A stretch of 64,000 nt of DNA from contig OW240918.1 of the NCBI GenBank assembly GCA_933207985.1, positions 111,707,290 through 111,771,289 of the forward strand, written 5' to 3'. The position numbers and the translations under genes are program-made. Of this stretch, positions 57,601-64,000 are shown one piece after another. The stretch is from Pelobates cultripes. Its lineage: Eukaryota > Chordata > Amphibia > Anura > Pelobatidae. How positions within the stretch are numbered: the first letter of the stretch is position 1; each line of letters opens with the position of its first letter. The notes beneath the pieces were generated by a model, which did not search any database, was not told the DNA's origin, and worked only from the letters and a program-made list of their open reading frames with translations.

Positions 57601-59461
57601 GCATCGGGCGTGCCTCTGTTGAGTATGTAGCTCCTTGGATCTTCTGTGGTTTATATAGCACTGTGTAACATTAAACAACATATTAGAGCAGTTGAATAAC
57701 AGAGAAAATGAGGATAGTAATTGTGGGAATTGGGGGTGGTGTACAGGGAAGGGTCAGGGTGTTCTGTGAAGTGTTTTGGTGGGGAGGGGGGTTAGGGATG
57801 GAGGGATAGTCATTGGTAGAGGCATCAGCCCACAGTGGGCTTTGGTATTGGGGGCCTTTATTCTTTCCTTTAAAGGCCTTTTGCTAGTTGATGTACTATT
57901 CCCGTGGGGCAGTCTTGGTCGTCTTCAATTAGGGCGGTCAACTGATGTCAGGGTTTGTTGCATTATATGTAATATACCCTTTTCCGCCTTTTACGTTTCA
58001 ATTATCGCCATAAACTGCCTGGGAGCTGAAGGGCGAGAAGGAAGAGAGAGGGTAGAGAGTGATGATGTTAGTTTTAGCAGAAACATTTAGTTCTTTTTTA
58101 TGCTTTGGTAAATTTACCAAATGTAACATGTTCACAAAAAAATACATTTAACTATATAATTTACATTTCTTTTTTACACTCCATTTGCTTTTATTAAAGT
58201 CCTCATTTCATCACGTAGTTTTTCTATAAAATAGATCCTCATATTTGGTTGTAAGTGAGCAAGCATGTGAAATTGCAGAGGATCTGAAACAAAATGTGTT
58301 GGGATTTTCTGCCGTGATATATTTGTCAGTATTTGCATAACTATAGTCCTAGCTAGGAAACTCTGACAAATTAAGCTCACTACCCTAGAGATAAGACTCA
58401 GATCCCACCAGTATTATCTGATGCATAAATATAATACCAATATTTAAATTAACAAGTACTGAAAATAATCTGTAAGTAGATGAAGCATTTCTAATGTGAA
58501 CCTATGGAGTCTGTGAAGCTCAAGGGATTACAGAACATGTTCATAGCTAGAGACATTATTTTACAATGAAACTGTTTAACCCTTGCTAAAGCTAGGGATA
58601 TTTGTTGAAAAACTAGTGGAAATGTAAACCGTGTCCTGTAGATCTTGCTGAAAGACCTGTCCAAAAATCAACTTCTCATATATATATATATATACATATA
58701 TATATATTTGTTTTTTTAGCGTTTATTTTTGGATTTTTTTATGTATTGCACAAATTTGTAAACTTTGTAAAAAACCCTGTCAGTTCCTTCTACAAAACCC
58801 CTGCACTCCACACACCTAGTTACAAGCAGATAGTCACACACACAGTTACATGCATACAGTCACACACAGTTACAGGCAGACAGTCACACAAACAGTTACA
58901 GGCAGACAGTTACTAAAGTTATTACATCACACTCAATCAATGAGTTTTCTAAATTAATAGGTATGTTATCTGCTGTGTACACAGCATTGTGGATTGACAC
59001 ACCGAGAATGAGTTTACTCATCTTAGTAAATGCTATCTTAAGAAATCAATATGCTGTAAATTCTATATTTTAACCTTCAAAGTGTCTATACTTCTTAATG
59101 GTTGTGATACAGTAACATTAATTTGCAAAAGTGTCGTTTGTGCTAGTGAAAGCAATTCTTAACTTCAAATGTATTTGCAGATTCTTGTCAAGAAACAAAT
59201 GCCAAACACAACAATGAGACAGAAAACAAGATTAAAAATCCAGTATTAGAGACGGTCTGTTGTAATGAAGTCAGAAGACAAGCCTGGCAGAATGAAGAAG
59301 TGGAAGTCCGTGTGTATGATTTTTGTGACAAGGCTTTATCTGACTACCTGTTTCCTTTACCCGCTATAGAGGAAGGAGCGGCTATTCTTGTCACCACAAA
59401 AACATCTGTTTGCTGTAACCCGGTCCCAGGTGTCAAGGGTGACGCTTTTGTGGAAATGTAA
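32793..59461 (+). CDS. TNFRSF17: TNFRSF17/BCMA, BAFF-APRIL receptor (multi-exon gene)
   Basis: BCMA is a small type III membrane receptor of the TNF-receptor superfamily. In mammals it binds APRIL and BAFF on plasma cells and signals through TRAFs. Three core exons are seen: 32793-32913 (ligand domain), 50965-51099 (membrane), 59181-59461 (cytoplasmic tail, stop TAA 59459-59461). All junctions are phase 1, and joined they give 178 residues (human 184). As in mammals there is no signal peptide. Three candidate stalk exons and one candidate microexon lie between exon 1 and the membrane exon and would lengthen the product to about 302 residues. Identification rests on the six-Cys domain with D-x-L and on the near-identical [17 protein letters not shown] tail. 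No recognisable neighbour gene is in the window. Confidence 0.92.
32914..38480 (+). other. TNFRSF17 intron 1, first part
   Basis: No exon was recognised. Contents: CA microsatellite (33655-33705), TA/CA tract (34670-34730), a fragment with CAGGGCCGGACTGGGAACTT (35563) related to 54225-54285, and a degenerate CCCCTCNATGTGTCTC tandem tract (36950-37110). An open minus frame at 33149-33370 has no recognisable family. Confidence 0.5.
38625..39509. other. Insertion in triplicate unit 1, unclassified
   Basis: It begins TTTATAAATTGATCTTTATTAG, a form seen at retroelement 3' ends read on the minus strand, and contains pyrimidine-rich runs (39120-39220). No protein family is recognised. Confidence 0.4.
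39510..40910 (+). mobile_element. L2-like LINE with reverse-transcriptase remnant
   Basis: Plus-strand pieces in shifting frames give F-D-T-V-D-H-A-L-L (39530), an RT palm Y-A-D-D-T-H-I-Y (39776), then [33 protein letters not shown] and M-D-Y-C-N-P-L-L. It ends with the (AAT)n L2 tail at about 40885-40910. Several frameshifts make it inactive. It belongs to the same family as 9321-10140. Confidence 0.85.
41012..41119 (+). CDS. TNFRSF17: TNFRSF17 candidate stalk exon, copy 1
   Basis: An open 108-nt segment lies between acceptor GTGTAAATAG and donor AAAAG/GTAATT, phase 1 on both sides. With the G of exon 1 it reads [19 protein letters not shown], then about 17 more residues ending Q-I-T-K. A second in-phase acceptor (CCCACAG, ending 41029) would give 90 nt. 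It has no cysteine and no transmembrane segment, so a juxtamembrane stalk is the simplest role. I do not recognise the sequence outside this locus; support comes from the splice sites, the phase and the two sister copies. Confidence 0.6.
41153..41510. mobile_element. T2-like MITE in TNFRSF17 intron
   Basis: TTAA at 41153-41156 and 41507-41510. The left end is AGAGTCAATATAGCCTC and the right end, complemented, AGGGACACTGTAGTCATC. It has the same body as 5003-5497, and lies 34 bp after stalk exon copy 1. Confidence 0.8.
41895..42002 (+). CDS. TNFRSF17: TNFRSF17 candidate stalk exon, copy 2
   Basis: The exon has 108 nt, phase 1/1, acceptor GTGTAAATAG and donor AAAAG/GTAATT. It reads [19 protein letters not shown] then [17 protein letters not shown]. 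It is the same length as copy 1, with many amino-acid changes but no stop or frameshift. A shorter acceptor ending at 41912 would also keep phase (90 nt). It contains no cysteine. Confidence 0.6.
42160..42363. mobile_element. T2-like MITE, short and degenerate
   Basis: The left end GATAAAGGATCACTTCAAGC (mutated TTAA) pairs with the right end GCTTGGAGTGTTCCTTTAA. It lies in the intron after stalk exon copy 2. Confidence 0.6.
43246..43380 (+). CDS. TNFRSF17: TNFRSF17 candidate stalk exon, copy 3 (longer)
   Basis: The exon has 135 nt, phase 1/1, acceptor GTGTAAATAG and donor AAAAG/GTAATT. Relative to copies 1 and 2 it carries 27 extra bases (nine codons) in the middle, which preserve the frame. 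It reads [17 protein letters not shown], then a segment with one Cys, then [18 protein letters not shown] and N-E-T are potential N-glycosylation sites absent from the other copies. An indel in a multiple of three with no stop is what coding constraint would leave. Confidence 0.6.
43505..43905. mobile_element. Foldback element with CCGTATTTATCGGCG ends
   Basis: The left end CCGTATTTATCGGCGTATAA and right end TTATACGCCGATAAATACGG are inverted repeats. Inside is a GC-rich perfect hairpin GCAGCCGCCTGAGCGCTCT / AGAGCGCTCAGGCGGCTGC (about 43601-43642), and a T2-like right end (CTATAGTGGTCCTTTAAG) near 43805-43820. It starts 125 bp after stalk exon copy 3. Confidence 0.7.
43906..44795. other. Intronic sequence, no exon recognised
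   Basis: Includes a (TTTA)n run (44640-44665). Open frames at 44091-44513 resemble a decayed retroelement reading frame but I cannot assign them. Confidence 0.35.
44796..45540 (+). mobile_element. R4/Dong-like non-LTR reverse-transcriptase remnant
   Basis: Plus-strand pieces read [17 protein letters not shown] (about 45210-45260) and A-W-I-D-Y-K-K-V ... [12 protein letters not shown] (about 45455-45520). This matches the finger and motif-A region of R4/Dong-clade elements from memory of that family. There are multiple frameshifts and no downstream palm (A/YADD) motif. It is degraded. Confidence 0.5.
45541..46160. repeat. Unassigned repeats with an 80-bp TTAA hairpin MITE (45958-46037)
   Basis: At 45958-46037, TTAA-flanked CCCCTTAAGGACC...GGTCCTTAAGGGC-type sequence is almost fully palindromic around TGACATGTCACACATGTCA. 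The rest (45590-45780) has short dispersed repeats such as GCCGAGTCAAGG. No gene. Confidence 0.6.
46161..46940. repeat. hAT-like left end and GT/GGCAGTGT minisatellite
   Basis: CAGTGGCGGATCCAG at 46161 is a hAT-type terminus without a visible partner. About 46375-46830 is a tandem array on GGGGCAGTGTGTGTATGG and related units. Confidence 0.65.
46942..47827. repeat. Pair of ~252-bp direct repeats, 634 bp apart
   Basis: Copies at 46942-47193 and 47576-47827 are nearly identical (a handful of substitutions). Both begin GAGTGAACTCTAGCCCGC, with a foldback AACTCTAGCCC / GGGCTAGAGTT and a GCGTTGCTGTGGTAACCGCG hairpin, and run to AAAATCCAAGATCAGGG. Between them is a GGCGTACACACAACCCATGG segment with a CACACATACA array (47470-47560). 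Confidence 0.85.
47828..48645. other. Intronic sequence, no exon recognised
   Basis: Contains a GTGTGTATCTATGTGTCTAT microsatellite (48560-48645) that continues at 50210-50590. The Tc1/mariner copy split it. Confidence 0.5.
48646..50207. mobile_element. Tc1/mariner transposon, apparently complete (1562 bp)
   Basis: TA flanks both sides (48644-48645, 50208-50209). The terminal inverted repeats are identical over at least 25 bp, starting CAGGGAGTGCAGAATTATTA. Inner repeats GTGCATAATTATTAGGCAA (48836-48854, and complement at 50009-50027) match the outer GTGCAGAATTATTAGGCAA with one change, an IR/DR-like arrangement as in Sleeping Beauty. It contains one uninterrupted transposase. It has inserted in a GTGTATCTAT microsatellite, in the TNFRSF17 intron before the membrane exon. 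Confidence 0.95.
48973..49989 (-). CDS. Tc1/mariner transposase, DD37E spacing, intact
   Basis: The 338-residue protein has the usual Tc1 length of about 340. It performs cut-and-paste excision and insertion at TA in the nucleus. An N-terminal paired helix-turn-helix spans about 7-105, with the basic linker [10 protein letters not shown] at 51-60. The catalytic acidic residues are D144 (W-T-D-E), D237 (F-M-Q-D-N-A-P-S-H) and E275 ([11 protein letters not shown]). 37 residues separate the second Asp from Glu, not the 34-35 of classical Tc1 or mariner, so it belongs to a DD37E-type lineage. No stop or frameshift. The start Met is followed by G-Q-K-K-D-L-T-D. Confidence 0.93.
   Translation of the reverse strand: MGQKKDLTDSEKSKIVRYLAEGCSTLKIAKLLKRDHRTIKRFIQNSQQGRKKRVEKPRRKITAHELRKVKRAAATMPLATSLAIFQSCNITGVPKSTRCAILRDMAKVRKAERRPPLNKTHKLKRQDWAKKYLKTDFSKVLWTDEMRVSLDGPDGWARGWIGKGQRAPVRLRHQQGGGGVLVWAGIIKDELVGPFRVEDGVKLNSQSYCQFLEDTFFKQWYRKKSASFKKNMIFMQDNAPSHASKYSTAWLARKGIKEGNLMTWPPCSPDLNPIENLWSIIKCEIYKEGKQYTSLNSVWEAVVAAARNVDGEQIKTLTESMDGRLLSVLAKKGGYIGH
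50210..50595. repeat. GTGTGTATCTATGTGTCAGT microsatellite
   Basis: Imperfect GTGTRTATCTRT repeats, continuous with 48560-48645 before the transposon inserted. A block with GTTTATCTGCATGCCAATGT occurs at 50221 and again at 50365, showing internal duplication. Confidence 0.85.
50721..50741 (+). CDS. TNFRSF17: TNFRSF17 candidate 21-nt microexon
   Basis: GATTGAATTTCAG (acceptor) precedes 21 bases and GTGAGT (strong donor) follows. The length is a multiple of three, and phase 1 fits the flanking exons. Joined, it would add K-F-Q-H-N-Q and turn the next codon into Tyr. It lies 223 bp before the membrane exon. Support is only the splice-site quality and phase match. Confidence 0.35.
50965..51099 (+). 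CDS. TNFRSF17: TNFRSF17 membrane-spanning exon
   Basis: 135 nt, phase 1/1, acceptor TTTTCATTAGCAG, donor GAG/GTAATG. It encodes [10 protein letters not shown], then a hydrophobic helix of about 24 residues from W-I-I-W-L-T-M-A-L to S-I-L-L (residues about 51-74 of the 178-residue form), and a basic stop-transfer E-K-K-L-K-K-R-K. The placement and the absence of a signal peptide match the type III topology of BCMA. Confidence 0.88.
51100..51980. other. TNFRSF17 intron, no exon recognised
   Basis: Contains a GC-richer segment (51385-51720) with CTTGTAGCCCCAAGAAGAAAGC, and a (TTA)n-rich end near 51915. No conserved coding feature was found. Confidence 0.45.
51981..53058. mobile_element. T2-like MITE interrupted by a CR1 tail
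   Basis: The left end TTAA-AGGAACACTATAGTCACC and the right end CAGGTGACTATAGTGTCCCT are inverted (the right TTAA is altered to TGTTTTA). The body is the same family as 5003-5497 and 41153-41510. The interval 52195-52738 is a separate insertion. Confidence 0.8.
52195..52738 (+). mobile_element. CR1-like LINE 3' end
   Basis: The open frame 52237-52533 encodes the C-terminal tail of CR1-type reverse-transcriptase proteins ([16 protein letters not shown], then [19 protein letters not shown]). The 3' UTR ends in repeats of CTATGTAA (52709-52735), the expected CR1-type terminal short repeat. Confidence 0.8.
53059..53506. other. TNFRSF17 intron, no exon recognised
   Basis: AT-rich unique-looking DNA ending in the target-site copy CATCCAAT (53507-53514). 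Confidence 0.4.
53515..55377. mobile_element. hAT-type non-autonomous element with satellite core
   Basis: An exact 8-bp duplication CATCCAAT (53507-53514, 55378-55385) flanks ends CAGTGGCGTCTCTAGG and, complemented, CAGTGGCGTCGCTAGG. Inside: direct and inverted repeats of CAGCACTATACAGG / GGATATTATAC (53800-54095), a nested-looking CAAACTGGGAATCC segment (54225), and a CACACACAGACTGCTGAGTC array (54560-55050). No transposase. Confidence 0.9.
55441..55999. mobile_element. T2-like MITE
   Basis: The left TTAC (mutated TTAA) with AGGGATACTATAGTCACC, and the right end ACCCTATAGTGATCCTTTAA. An internal foldback GAACAACTACA / TGTAGTTGTTC lies next to the left end, and CATAGAGATGCATTGAT / ATTGCATCTCTATG in the centre. 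Confidence 0.85.
56000..56453. other. TNFRSF17 intron, no exon recognised
   Basis: AT-rich spacer between two T2-like elements. Confidence 0.4.
56454..57037. mobile_element. T2-like MITE, sister of 55441-55999
   Basis: TTAA at 56454-56457 and 57034-57037. Ends AGAGACACTATAGTCGCC and, complemented, AGGAACACTATACGTTCAGG. It shares GTTCTGGTGARTATAATMRYTCC, CATAGAGATGCATTGATTCA and the AAATAAGGT core with its neighbour (separate pieces). Confidence 0.85.
57038..59180. other. TNFRSF17 last intron, with palindromic repeat
   Basis: A foldback at 57298-57403 pairs TTCACTAAAATGAGAATTGT with ACAATTCTCACTTTAGTGAA. 57440-57860 resembles the unclassified insertion at 16235 in its TTTATTTGTTGGCATTTTC left edge. 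There is a (TA)n tract at 58677-58707 and a short ACAGTTACAGGCAGACAGTC tandem at 58820-58912. No exon. Confidence 0.5.
59181..59461 (+). CDS. TNFRSF17: TNFRSF17 terminal exon: cytoplasmic tail
   Basis: 281 nt, acceptor GTATTTGCAG, phase 1, stop TAA at 59459-59461. It encodes residues 86-178 of the short form. An acidic segment [12 protein letters not shown] precedes [18 protein letters not shown] (143-160), almost identical to the human BCMA tail, the part that recruits TRAF1/2/3. The A-I-E-E core fits the minor TRAF motif. The last 18 residues differ from mammals and end in V-E-M. Confidence 0.93.
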
Positions 59462-59732
59462 CATTCACGCTTTCCTGTTTATGAGGGATTTAAATACAAA
59501 AGTGCACAACGTAGGAAAATATATAATGCTGCTCTCTTGAAAAACATTGTGTGGGTCTGATGGCAGTCCCATTGTAAACTTAGTTATGAAACAGAAATAT
59601 ACAAACAAGGTGCCACGTACACTTGCCAGCTGCTTAAAAATAGGCAAGTAGCATCACCTTCCAGTGACATGGGCACCGGAGAATAGATTGTAAGCTTCGA
59701 GGGGAAGAAATATAATGTCAGTCATACATAAA

Positions 59733-59738
59733 AATAAA
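59733..59738 (+). terminator. TNFRSF17: Candidate TNFRSF17 polyadenylation signal
   Basis: First AATAAA after the stop codon, about 270 bp downstream, in AT-rich sequence. The cleavage site cannot be fixed. Confidence 0.45.
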
Positions 59739-60122
59739 ACCTAAATATATACTACTACGTCAACTAGATAAAGAACAACATAGTCTGTATGTTATGTATT
59801 TACATGCATATCAGAACGTACTTTTTGGAGACATTAGAGCTAAATATTATTTTCTTGTTTTGGGTCTAGGGAGCCCTTATGTATTTGCATTCTTTACATA
59901 TATTCCTTGTATATACTTTCTAGAGTACTGTAAACTTGTTCTCATATTTTAGTTTCATAGAAATGTAGATTAACACAGTAAATACAACATTTGGTCGTTC
60001 GGGTCAAAACCACAGAATTCTCAGATTAATTTCTTGTTTGTACTTCAGGACAGGATTTTGAACTTCTCTGGTATTTTAAAATTGTGTTTACAATCTACCT
60101 GCCATGCCAGCCTCTAAGACAG
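59739..60122. other. Downstream sequence, no gene recognised
   Basis: AT-rich sequence following the candidate polyadenylation signal. No feature. Confidence 0.4.
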
Positions 60123-60569
60123 TTATAGGGACACTCCAAGCACCAAAACAACTTCATATATATTAAGTTGTTATGGTGCCAGGAGGTCCCTTATAGCTCA
60201 GGGAGCTAAACTGTTTTTGAATGGTTTAACTCCAAAGTTGCCTCCAGCGGTGATGTCCACTCCTTTCTCAAGCCACATACCTTTCTCAAGCCAGCTTAGT
60301 GAACTGGGAGTCACTAATTGGCTGAGAGCTGCTGCTCTTAACCAATCAGCGGCATCCCTGCCTGGCTGCACTCCACGCTTCCTGAATCTGTAAATTCAGA
60401 AGCCGGATGCTGCCAGGGGAGGAGTAAACGTCACCACTGGAGGCAACTTAGGGGTTAAACTGTTCGAGAACAATTTAACCTCTTGAGCTAAGAATACCTC
60501 CAGGGGCATCCTGGTTAATAACAACTTCATGTAGATAAAGTTGTTTTAGTGGCTGGAGTGTCCCTTTAA
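60123..60569. mobile_element. T2-like MITE
   Basis: The left TTAT (mutated) with AGGGACACTCCAAGCACC; the right end GGCTGGAGTGTCCCTTTAA with TTAA at 60566-60569. Internal inverted blocks include AACAACTTCAT / ATGAAGTTGTT-like sequence at both ends. Confidence 0.85.
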
Positions 60570-61540
60570 TGTTTTATCAAGATACATGATTTATTAATTG
60601 GCTTTGGAAGCTGTTATAGTTCTTACTTTCTGCACGTCACATTATTCAGACCGCCTTGCTGCTACTCACTCTGTGATGCAACTGGCCCTGCTTGGGGTCT
60701 CTTTCCCAAGCAGAGCAATCCTTCGAAAATTTTTATTGTAGGCCTTTTTTTTTATTAATTTCTTAATAATGTATGTCTCTTTAATGTCACGTTCTTCAGT
60801 AAAATATAGTCGGGTGTTTTTGGGTATACCTTACTAACTAACATTTAAGCCAACCAATCAGGTCTTGATAAAGCTGCTCATACAAAACACGTAGACTAGT
60901 GATGTTGCCCTGAGACAAGGCGAGTCACAATTTGTAAGGCACTTAACTTTCATGCTTTTTGGAGTCATAATGGATTTTAAATCCCTAAGGGGATAATAAA
61001 AATAATTCTTGGATTTTGATTATACAGCTCAATAGGTTTTTTATACTGAACCAATCAGAAAGGCCAAAAATAAAATCATTATTAAAACCAGGACAAGTGT
61101 GAATAAAACAAGCATGGTGCAAAAGGTACAGTGTGGGGTGTACAGGACACCATACCCTAACCGCAACCAGTGAGACAGTAAATTGTCCTACCCACCCAGA
61201 ATCCAATGCAGTTCTATATGCAAGGACTCCTCGATAGAAAGGTCCAAATATCCGGATACTGGAGATCCCAACTTTCAAAATGGGAGTAGTGAGGGTGGTG
61301 AGCTGCAAGTGGAATCTGAAAGGGCCACAACTGACTGCATGAAACTATAAAGGATATACAGACTCCAATTTGCTACAGAATAAGTGTCAGGGCCAAGATG
61401 GACCACATTCTGTCCCATACTTAGTGCACCGAAGATCTCTCTATAAATCAGATTCAGATTGTGTGTAGGAAACTATGTAGAATAAAGCTCCGCATATTGA
61501 GACTTTTTCCAGATAGTTTCAGGGCAGGTCACAAAACTAA
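60570..61540. other. Intergenic, no gene recognised
   Basis: A GTATACCTTACTAACTAAC motif and retro-like sequence 61000-61500 lack recognisable coding. Confidence 0.4.
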
Positions 61541-62860
61541 ACATAGAAACATAGCATGTGACGGCAGATAAGAACCATTCGGCCCATCTAGTCTGCCCAA
61601 TTTTCTAAATACTTTCATTAGTCCCTAGCCTTATCTTATAGTTAGGATAGCCTTATGCCTATCCCACGCATGCTTAAACTCCTTTACTGTGTTAACCTCT
61701 ACCACTTCAGCTGGAAGGCTATTCCATGCATCCACTACCCTCTCAGTAAAGTAATACTTCCTGATATTATTTTTAAACCTTTGTCCCTCTAATTTAAGAC
61801 TATGTCCTCTTGTTGTGGTAGTTTTTCTTCTTTTAAATATAGTCTCCTCCTTTACTGTGTTGATTCCCTTTATATATTTAAATGTTTCTATCATATCCCC
61901 CCTGTCTCGTCTTTCCTCCAAGCTATCCATGTTAAGATCGTTTAACCATTCCTGGTAAGTTTTAGCCCGCAATCCATGAACCAGTTTAGTAGCCCTTCTC
62001 TGAACCCTCTCTAAGGTATCAATATCCTTCTGGAGATACGGTCTCCAGTACTGTGTACAATACTTCAAGTGAGGTCTCACCAGTGTTCTGTACAATGGCA
62101 TGAGCACTTCCCTCTTTCTACTGCTAATACCGCTCCTTATACAACCAAGCATTCTGTTAGCATTTTCTGCTGCTCTGTTACATTGTCTGCCTACCTTTAA
62201 GTCATCAGAAATAATCACCCCTAAATCCCTTTCCTTATATGTTGAGGTTAGGACTCTATCAAATATTCTGTACTCTGCCCTTGGGTTTTTACGTCCAAGA
62301 TGCATTATCTTGCACTTATCCACATTAAATGTCAGTTGCCACAATTCTGACCATTTTTCTAGTTTACCTAAATCATTTGTCATTTGGCTTATCCCTCCTG
62401 GAACATCAACCCTGTTACATATCTTAGTATCATCAGCAAAAAGACATACCTTACCATCAAGACCTTCTGCAATATCACTAATAAAAATATTAAAGAGAGT
62501 GGGTCCAAGTACAGATCCCTGAGGTACCCCACTGGTGACAAGTCCAAGCTTCGAATATATTCCATTAACTACAACCCTCTGTTGCCTGTCACTCAGCCAC
62601 TGCCTTACCCATTCAACAATATTGGAATCCAAACTTAAAGATTGCAGTTTATTGATAAACCTTCTATGTGCAACAGTGTCAAAAGCCTTACTGAAATCTA
62701 GGTAAGCAATGTCTACTGCACCACCCTGATCTATAATTTTAGTTACCCAATCAAAAAAATCAATAGGATTAGTTTGGCATGATCTCCCTGAAGTAAACCC
62801 ATGCTGTCTCTGATCTTGAAATCCATGTGTAAACATATCATTCCAAACCGTGTAAATAAA
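61541..62860 (-). mobile_element. CR1-like LINE, 5'-truncated, with long open ORF2 tail
   Basis: Contains the 401-codon reverse-transcriptase frame and a short 3' UTR (GGGCCGAATGGTTCTTATC; end CTATGTTTCTATGTTT at about 61545). The 5' edge is at about 62840-62860, where the match to the family stops. The tail is typical of frog CR1-like copies. Confidence 0.85.
61631..62836 (-). CDS. CR1-clade LINE reverse transcriptase, C-terminal 401 residues
   Basis: Reverse transcriptase copies LINE RNA at a nicked target. Motifs in order: H-G-F-T-S-G-R-S-C (12-20), palm motif A Y-L-D-F-S-K-A-F-D-T-V (45-55), [10 protein letters not shown] (103-112), catalytic F-A-D-D (133-136), thumb L-G-V-I-I-S, then the C-terminal A-W-N-S-L-P-A-E-V-V. 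The endonuclease half and N-terminal fingers are missing through 5' truncation. The Met is only the first in frame. The absence of stops over 1.2 kb points to recent insertion. It cannot mobilise itself. Confidence 0.85.
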   Translation of the reverse strand: MFTHGFQDQRQHGFTSGRSCQTNPIDFFDWVTKIIDQGGAVDIAYLDFSKAFDTVAHRRFINKLQSLSLDSNIVEWVRQWLSDRQQRVVVNGIYSKLGLVTSGVPQGSVLGPTLFNIFISDIAEGLDGKVCLFADDTKICNRVDVPGGISQMTNDLGKLEKWSELWQLTFNVDKCKIMHLGRKNPRAEYRIFDRVLTSTYKERDLGVIISDDLKVGRQCNRAAENANRMLGCIRSGISSRKREVLMPLYRTLVRPHLKYCTQYWRPYLQKDIDTLERVQRRATKLVHGLRAKTYQEWLNDLNMDSLEERRDRGDMIETFKYIKGINTVKEETIFKRRKTTTTRGHSLKLEGQRFKNNIRKYYFTERVVDAWNSLPAEVVEVNTVKEFKHAWDRHKAILTIR

Positions 62861-63831
62861 ATAGAATGCTTAGGATGTTTATAATGTTCATAAATTTACT
62901 AAATGCTGCTTTATTGTATGGGTTTTGCAGAGTTTTTCACTGTAATGCTATTTTTTATAATGAATTCACTGTTAAAATATAAACTACAAATGAATGAAAA
63001 AAAAGTAATATGTTAGAAGGGACCAGGCTATTTTCTGCGATTTATATGTTTTATTACAATTGTGCTTCTAGCAAATGCTCTTTTGGTGACAGTTTAATTT
63101 TAAAGCCATATTCATAACCTGATGATTGTACAGATGAAAATACTTTTTGGAATTTTACATATTGGGAGAGCTTTCTCTCAAACTCAGTTAGATATAGATT
63201 TTTTGGGTACAATTATATTATGCCTCAAGGAGTAATATCTCACAGCAACTCAGAATTCAAAGACCCTATATTATATTAGTCCTATATAACGCAATGGTCC
63301 TATATGAAAATGGTCCTATATAACTCAATGGTCCTATATTAAAATGGAATGTCCTACTCGTTTAATTATTGCATGACCATATTAAGCTGTAAAAGCAAAA
63401 TAGGCAGTTAATTCCATGCTAGCATAGGGTGTTTAGGGGTAAGGATTTGATTGTTAAGGGGTTATGAATGTGGTCCTTTGGGGTTAAAATTTGATGTATG
63501 ATATTATGTATACTTTTCTAATGTTGGAATTTCATGCACAAAATCTAATAAAAATGTATTGTCAAAAAACTTGATGTAGCTTTTTAACAAACACAACCAC
63601 CCATTGCTTATAGTCTGTTAGTGATGTACATATATGATGCCATTCTGTATTAAGAAAAAAAGTATAAAAGTGGCCTGCCTTTATCTAATATTCCACTTAA
63701 AATAATGTTATTTTAGTTTGTGTATATCATCTTTTCCAAGTATAGCAATTTGTATAGCAATTAAAATCACTCCAAAGATGACGTGTAGTACATTTCAGTT
63801 CCAAAAGCAAGCATCCCCCTTCTCTTGGAAC
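62861..63831. other. Intergenic, no gene recognised
   Basis: AT-rich. A small tandem of AATGGTCCTATAT occurs four times near 63292-63345. Confidence 0.5.
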
Positions 63832-64000
63832 TTAAAGGATCACTATAGGGTCAGGAACACAAACATGTATAGTGTTAAAACCACCAGCTAGCCCCCCTGG
63901 GCCCCTCATGCCTCCATAAATATAGTAAAAATCCTACTGTATTCAAGCCTGAAGCTGTAACGCTGCATGATGTTAGACTCAGAAAAACAAGCAGTCTGCT
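63832..64000. mobile_element. T2-like MITE, cut by window end
   Basis: TTAA (63832-63835) followed by AGGATCACTATAGGGTCAGG. Its body (ACAAACATGTATAGTGTTAA, CCCCTCATGCCTCC) matches the inner sequence of the T2-like copy at 17745. Confidence 0.8.

Noticed and set aside
59739..64000. Neighbour genes expected beside TNFRSF17 in mammals (such as SNX29)
   Set aside because: No exon of any such gene could be recognised downstream within the window.

Overview
The window looks like anuran (frog) nuclear DNA. It is AT-rich, has no dense coding, and its genes have canonical GT-AG introns. It is saturated with repeats that are typical of amphibians: at least sixteen TTAA-flanked MITE-like elements whose ends read TTAAAGGRR (the signature of the Xenopus T2 MITE family), several non-autonomous hAT-type elements with exact 8-bp target-site duplications, L2-, CR1- and R4/Dong-like LINE pieces, an apparently intact Tc1/mariner copy, and long microsatellites and minisatellites. 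I infer an anuran but cannot name the species.

The one recognisable host gene is TNFRSF17 (BCMA, the plasma-cell BAFF/APRIL receptor), on the + strand over about 26.7 kb. Exon 1 (32793-32913) encodes the single six-cysteine ligand-binding domain with the D-x-L core. A transmembrane exon lies at 50965-51099, and the cytoplasmic exon at 59181-59461 carries the very conserved [17 protein letters not shown] segment. All junctions are phase 1. Between the ligand domain and the membrane exon, a roughly 1.2-kb block has been tandemly triplicated. Each copy holds an open, phase-1/1, splice-bounded candidate exon (41012-41119, 41895-42002, 43246-43380), and there is also a possible 21-nt microexon (50721-50741). 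The receptor could therefore be made with a stalk of variable length (178 to about 302 residues). I regard this as the most interesting feature of the window.

At the left edge (1.5-4.9 kb, minus strand) lie exons and exon duplicates of an AGC-type Ser/Thr kinase. They are mostly decayed: a TTAA element has landed inside the catalytic-loop exon, and other copies carry a stop codon, lost splice sites or a DFG-to-DFR change. This is a pseudogene cluster, although one C-lobe exon is still intact.

The remainder is mobile and satellite DNA. 5-12 kb: T2-like MITEs, a hAT-type element, an L2 LINE, a G-rich minisatellite and a possible LTR. 12.8-19.3 kb: L2, a small hAT-type MITE with an inverted TTAGGG-like tract, then a long non-coding repeat interrupted by nested insertions. 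20.3-22.45 kb: a 28-bp minisatellite. 22.8-26.1 and 29.5-31.1 kb: two members of one hAT-type family in opposite orientation, each carrying a large tetranucleotide array. Within the TNFRSF17 introns: L2, an R4/Dong-like remnant, paired 252-bp repeats, the Tc1/mariner copy (48646-50207), a T2-like element containing a CR1 tail, and another hAT-type element (53515-55377). Downstream of the gene is a 5'-truncated CR1 element with an open 401-codon reverse-transcriptase frame (61631-62836).
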